This document shows, one piece after another, positions 6,478-8,821 of a stretch of DNA of 8,821 nt (position 1 is its first letter; each line of letters begins with the position of its first letter). The translations under genes were made by a program, and so were the position numbers. Location of the stretch: positions 1 through 8,821 of the forward strand of contig JAEOTD010000073.1 in the NCBI GenBank assembly GCA_016839995.1, in the 5' to 3' direction. Under the pieces are notes generated by a model that had not been told where the DNA came from, did no database searches, and saw only the letters and a list, made by a program, of their open reading frames with translations. This DNA is from Candidatus Hermodarchaeota archaeon. GTDB taxonomy: Archaea; Asgardarchaeota; Hermodarchaeia; Hermodarchaeales; Hermodarchaeaceae.

Positions 6478-8319
6478 TCAAAGAAAAAGAGACGCAGCGT
6501 ACGTCTTGGAGAAGTCAGGGTGACGAGCGAGGTCAACAAATTCAACTGTTTTCGCCAGGACTGAAGCTTGGTGACGATGTGGAACCGAAAGGAGGGCAAG
6601 TTGAGCTCCGTCCAAAGCCGCATTACCAATGAAAGAGACCTTCTCAAGGGGAAAGGGAGGGATTAGTCCGATGTGTTGTGCATTTTCGGAGTTGAGATAA
6701 GTTCCAAAAGCTCCAGCGATGTAGATATGTCCTAGGTCCTGAGATGTGAGTTGTAGATATTGAAGAAGTAGAGTGTATCCGGTTTGGATGGCTGCTTTGG
6801 CGAGCAGCATTTGGGAGATGTCATGTTCTGAAAGGGTAATTGGTGGTAACCCTTTCTTGGGAGATCCATTGTATAGCGTAATCCATTTATTCTTCCCTTT
6901 TTTAGTGATTAATGGCATCGCCTGTTGTGTGAACTTTCCTTTTGCAGAAAGTAGATTTGCTTTTGCAAGCTGAGCGACTGCATCGACAAGACCTGATCCA
7001 CAGAGACCAATGGGGTCTGTATTATCTATTGTTGTCAGATCAAAAGTCATTGTGGTAGGGTCAAGGCGGATTCTTTCGATGGCCCCACTGACTGCCTTCA
7101 TCCCCTGTTCAATCTGTGCCCCTTCAAAGGCTGGGCCTGCTGCACAGGATGTTGCCAAAATACGTTCTTTGTTTCCGAGAATGACTTCACTGTTAGTTCC
7201 TATATCAATGAGGAGACTGGGTGCGTGTTCCTTATCTAATCCGGTGGCGAGAATATCGGCGATTGCATCAGCACCCACATAGCCCGCGATATTGGGGAGG
7301 ACGTGGATGATGCTTTGAGCAGGTAGTGTGAGATTCAATTGGTGTGCGGTGACATCAATGGGTCCGCGGAAAGGAGGAACAAAGGGCCCATAAGCGAGAT
7401 GAGTTGTATCTAATCCAAGGAAAAGACTTGACATGACTGTATTGCCAACCACGATCACCTCGTAGATATGAGTCGATGATATACCAGAAGAGAAGAGAGC
7501 CTTTAGAATGGTGTTTATGCCTTCTCTCACCACGTCTTGCAAGGCGATTCGCGTCTCCTCACTCACAGCCGCATAGCTCAAGCGAGCCATGATATCTTCG
7601 CCAAATTGGAGTTGAGGGTTTTCGATTCCTGTGGTGGCTATCAGTTCCCCAGAAACAAGAGAATAGAGACTTGCAACAAGTTTGGAAGTGCCAATGTCTA
7701 AGGCAATCCCGTAGATATTCTCTCGTGCATCTCCAGCAATGATATCTAAAATCTGGGTATCGTTCCGAATTATTAGGGTGATTTCACCCCGGGCTTTTCT
7801 GACAGCGAGTGGCGTTTTCGTAACCACAGGAAGTGGATACTCCCATTGTGTTGTTGTTTTGAAACGAGGTTCTTGTGATAGACTTGATAGAACACGTTCT
7901 GTATCTGGAACTGATTCATTAGGGTCTATCCCAGGAACCCGAAGGAGAATAGATTGCAATGCAGGAGCGAGTCGAATTGGTCGAACGAGACCCTCTAATT
8001 GAATTCGCCGTCGAAGACTCCGTGTTGCAGAGGGAACTGTCACAGTGAGATTCTTTTTACCATTTACTTGGGCTTGACAGGCAAGTCGCAAACCTGCTTG
8101 TTGTTGCGTGGTTGTTAGATTGGATTGTTCTGCAGAAGTGAGTGGATGCAAGCCCGCCGATGGTTTAGCTAGTACCCGACATTTTCCACAAGTGCCTTTA
8201 CCGCCACATTCTGTTCGTAAAGGTAAGCCTATACGGTGGGCAATATCCATGAGGGTTTCTCCGGAATGAACACTGGTTTGTCTGCCATCGGGTTCAAAGG
8301 TAACTTGCACTTTCGCCAA
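6478..8319 (-). CDS. RACo-like reductive activator of corrinoid proteins ([2Fe-2S] ferredoxin plus ASKHA ATPase, DUF4445)
   Basis: The 613-aa product matches RACo/COG3894 in length and domain order. Residues 1-95 are a plant-type [2Fe-2S] ferredoxin with C38-x5-C44-x2-C47 and C81. A linker (about 97-200) leads to an actin-like ATPase: phosphate-1 loop ALDIGTSKLVA (206-216), VVGNTVM (290-296), phosphate-2 loop LLIDIGTNSEVIL (369-381), AAGPAFEGA (393-401), GLCGSGLVDA (438-447) and IAGAFG (534-539). Characterised relatives use ATP to return inactive Co(II) corrinoid to Co(I) on corrinoid iron-sulfur proteins or methyltransferase corrinoid subunits. The gene starts with TTG at 8319, supported by GGAG 10 bases upstream and a stop further upstream in frame; MAKVQVTFEPDG is a typical family N-terminus. 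No corrinoid protein, methyltransferase or acs gene is adjacent. All cofactor and nucleotide motifs look intact. Confidence 0.94.
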   Translation of the reverse strand: MAKVQVTFEPDGRQTSVHSGETLMDIAHRIGLPLRTECGGKGTCGKCRVLAKPSAGLHPLTSAEQSNLTTTQQQAGLRLACQAQVNGKKNLTVTVPSATRSLRRRIQLEGLVRPIRLAPALQSILLRVPGIDPNESVPDTERVLSSLSQEPRFKTTTQWEYPLPVVTKTPLAVRKARGEITLIIRNDTQILDIIAGDARENIYGIALDIGTSKLVASLYSLVSGELIATTGIENPQLQFGEDIMARLSYAAVSEETRIALQDVVREGINTILKALFSSGISSTHIYEVIVVGNTVMSSLFLGLDTTHLAYGPFVPPFRGPIDVTAHQLNLTLPAQSIIHVLPNIAGYVGADAIADILATGLDKEHAPSLLIDIGTNSEVILGNKERILATSCAAGPAFEGAQIEQGMKAVSGAIERIRLDPTTMTFDLTTIDNTDPIGLCGSGLVDAVAQLAKANLLSAKGKFTQQAMPLITKKGKNKWITLYNGSPKKGLPPITLSEHDISQMLLAKAAIQTGYTLLLQYLQLTSQDLGHIYIAGAFGTYLNSENAQHIGLIPPFPLEKVSFIGNAALDGAQLALLSVPHRHQASVLAKTVEFVDLARHPDFSKTYAASLFL

Positions 8320-8329
8320 GAGGGTTGCA

Positions 8330-8333
8330 CTCC
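8330..8333 (-). promoter_or_regulatory. Ribosome binding site supporting the TTG start of the RACo-like gene
   Basis: GGAG on the minus strand ends 10 bases before TTG 8319. There is no upstream in-frame ATG before a stop, so the TTG is the natural start. Confidence 0.55.
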
Positions 8334-8386
8334 AATCGATATATTGGGTAATGTTAATGATTTTCTTTCATTATCTGACCACTGAA

Positions 8387-8394
8387 ATTTTAAA
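8387..8394 (-). promoter_or_regulatory. Candidate TATA box for the RACo-like gene
   Basis: The minus strand reads TTTAAAAT about 70 bases before the TTG start, implying a leader of roughly 40 bases that carries the GGAG site. It is the most box-A-like element on this strand in the 158-base divergent region. Confidence 0.35.
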
Positions 8395-8421
8395 CCGTTG
8401 TATGTAAGATATGCTTGTAGA

Positions 8422-8429
8422 TTATAAAG
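8422..8429 (+). promoter_or_regulatory. Candidate TATA box for the zinc-ribbon mini-protein
   Basis: TTATAAAG is a good archaeal box A. Initiation about 25 bases downstream (near 8450) would give a leader of about 28 bases containing the GAGGTGA ribosome site. The divergent RACo-like box is only 28 bases away, so the two promoters are back to back. Confidence 0.5.
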
Positions 8430-8463
8430 GGGAAAGCACATACAGTAGGTGTACTTTGCCCTT

Positions 8464-8470
8464 GAGGTGA
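8464..8470 (+). promoter_or_regulatory. Strong Shine-Dalgarno GAGGTGA fixing a TTG start
   Basis: GAGGTGA is fully complementary to the usual anti-SD core and ends 7 bases before TTG 8478. It makes the TTG a convincing start despite the rare codon. Confidence 0.75.
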
Positions 8471-8477
8471 CCTTTAG

Positions 8478-8720
8478 TTGGCAGAATCCCCTCCTCCAGA
8501 AACTCCTCCACCATCCACTCCTCCAGCAGCACCACCGGCTGAACCAAAACCTGAAGAAAAACCCCCTGCTCCTGATCAATGTCCACGATGTCGAAGTGAC
8601 AACACCACCATTTTACGCAAGGTTCCCATCGCCTATGGTCATGAAATGACACGAAAATGCGATAAATGTGGGAACATTTGGAAATACACTTCTAAGTTTG
8701 GCGCCGGTGCCTGGCCTTAG
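8478..8720 (+). CDS. Proline-rich TFIIS/RPB9-like zinc-ribbon mini-protein
   Basis: The 80-aa product begins with a proline- and glutamate-rich, probably disordered tail (residues 3-33). A single C-terminal zinc ribbon follows: CPRC (C35/C38) and CDKC (C61/C64) with 22 residues between, then GNIWKY. Spacing and the 'C..CGn.Wk' ending resemble the C-terminal ribbon of TFIIS, archaeal TFS and RPB9/RpoM. In cleavage-competent TFS the hairpin carries adjacent Asp-Glu; here the corresponding stretch reads GHEMTRKC, so only Glu56 is kept and His55 takes the Asp place. The TFS N-terminal ribbon is also missing. It is therefore unlikely to be the main transcript-cleavage factor. It may be a divergent paralogue, an RNA polymerase-associated modulator, or an unrelated zinc-ribbon adaptor. 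The TTG start is fixed by GAGGTGA. It is divergent from the RACo-like gene. Confidence 0.82.
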   Translation: MAESPPPETPPPSTPPAAPPAEPKPEEKPPAPDQCPRCRSDNTTILRKVPIAYGHEMTRKCDKCGNIWKYTSKFGAGAWP

Positions 8721-8821
8721 AAACCACTTACGTCTGCAAGGAATTCGGATGAAAACTATTCAGGGTGCTATTAGTCCATCTAGGCTTTGATAGACGAATT
8801 TTGCTTATGACCCGGTAAAAA
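8721..8821. other. Right-edge stretch with no callable gene
   Basis: The only plus-strand ATG with an upstream AAGGA-like motif (8750) stops after 13 codons. Minus-strand frames are open for short distances to the edge and could be the 3' end of a gene beyond the window, but nothing recognisable can be read from so few codons. No hairpin plus T-tract terminator for the zinc-ribbon gene is visible. Confidence 0.4.

Noticed and set aside
8478..8570. CCTCC/CCACC-rich stretch considered as a tandem repeat
   Set aside because: It is explained by proline codons of the mini-protein tail. The repeat units are irregular and in frame, so it is coding bias rather than a separate repeat element.
8229..8579. 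Minus-strand open frame upstream of and overlapping the RACo-like start
   Set aside because: It overlaps the RACo-like coding start in another frame and is antisense to the SD and zinc-ribbon gene. Its Arg/Phe/Trp-rich sequence is what antisense of proline-rich codons produces.
8750..8791. Small plus-strand ORF of 13 codons after the zinc-ribbon gene
   Set aside because: An AAGGA-like motif precedes its ATG, but 13 codons with no recognisable content is not enough to call a gene.
1..8821. CRISPR array, tRNA, rRNA, insertion sequence or integrase
   Set aside because: I found no evenly spaced direct repeats, cloverleaf-like segments, transposase motifs or terminal inverted repeats on reading both strands by eye.

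Overview
The window looks archaeal, and an Asgard (Thorarchaeota-like) lineage is my best guess. This rests on gene content and signals only: TATA-like boxes at plausible distances from starts, TTG and GTG starts paired with Shine-Dalgarno (SD) motifs or no leader, a TFIIS-like zinc-ribbon mini-protein, a membrane-anchored RING-like protein, and a RACo-type corrinoid activator. No rRNA or other marker gene is present, so the lineage stays an inference. I see no rRNA, tRNA, CRISPR array, transposase or integrase.

Layout. On the minus strand, 1-569 is the N-terminal part of a short SBP_bac_5-like solute-binding protein that runs off the left edge, and 704-1498 is an alpha/beta hydrolase upstream of it. 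A 134-base gap with a 9-bp hairpin separates them. On the plus strand, 1723-2274 is a small membrane protein with a zinc ribbon and a RING-H2-like domain. It converges on a minus-strand M24 (Xaa-Pro dipeptidase-like) metallopeptidase at 2271-3455, and the two stop codons share the bases CTAG. A divergent intergenic region (3456-3685) with a 17-bp dyad leads into a plus-strand 12-TM MFS transporter (3686-5155). That gene converges on a second, unrelated MFS transporter on the minus strand (5169-6422). Upstream of the latter is a RACo-like [2Fe-2S]/ASKHA ATPase (6478-8319, minus). It is divergent from a proline-rich zinc-ribbon mini-protein (8478-8720, plus). The last 101 bases hold no callable gene.

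How the genes fit together. The window is not one operon: strands alternate and most genes appear to have their own promoters. Peptide handling (solute-binding protein, M24 dipeptidase) and small-molecule transport (two MFS proteins) could be related. RACo is an orphan here, without its corrinoid protein or methyltransferase partners. The most interesting items are the RING-like membrane protein (possible archaeal ubiquitin-ligase-like protein), the short solute-binding protein missing the usual N-terminal half-lobe, and the TFIIS-like ribbon with an altered acidic hairpin. Several intergenic dyads look like operators or RNA hairpins.
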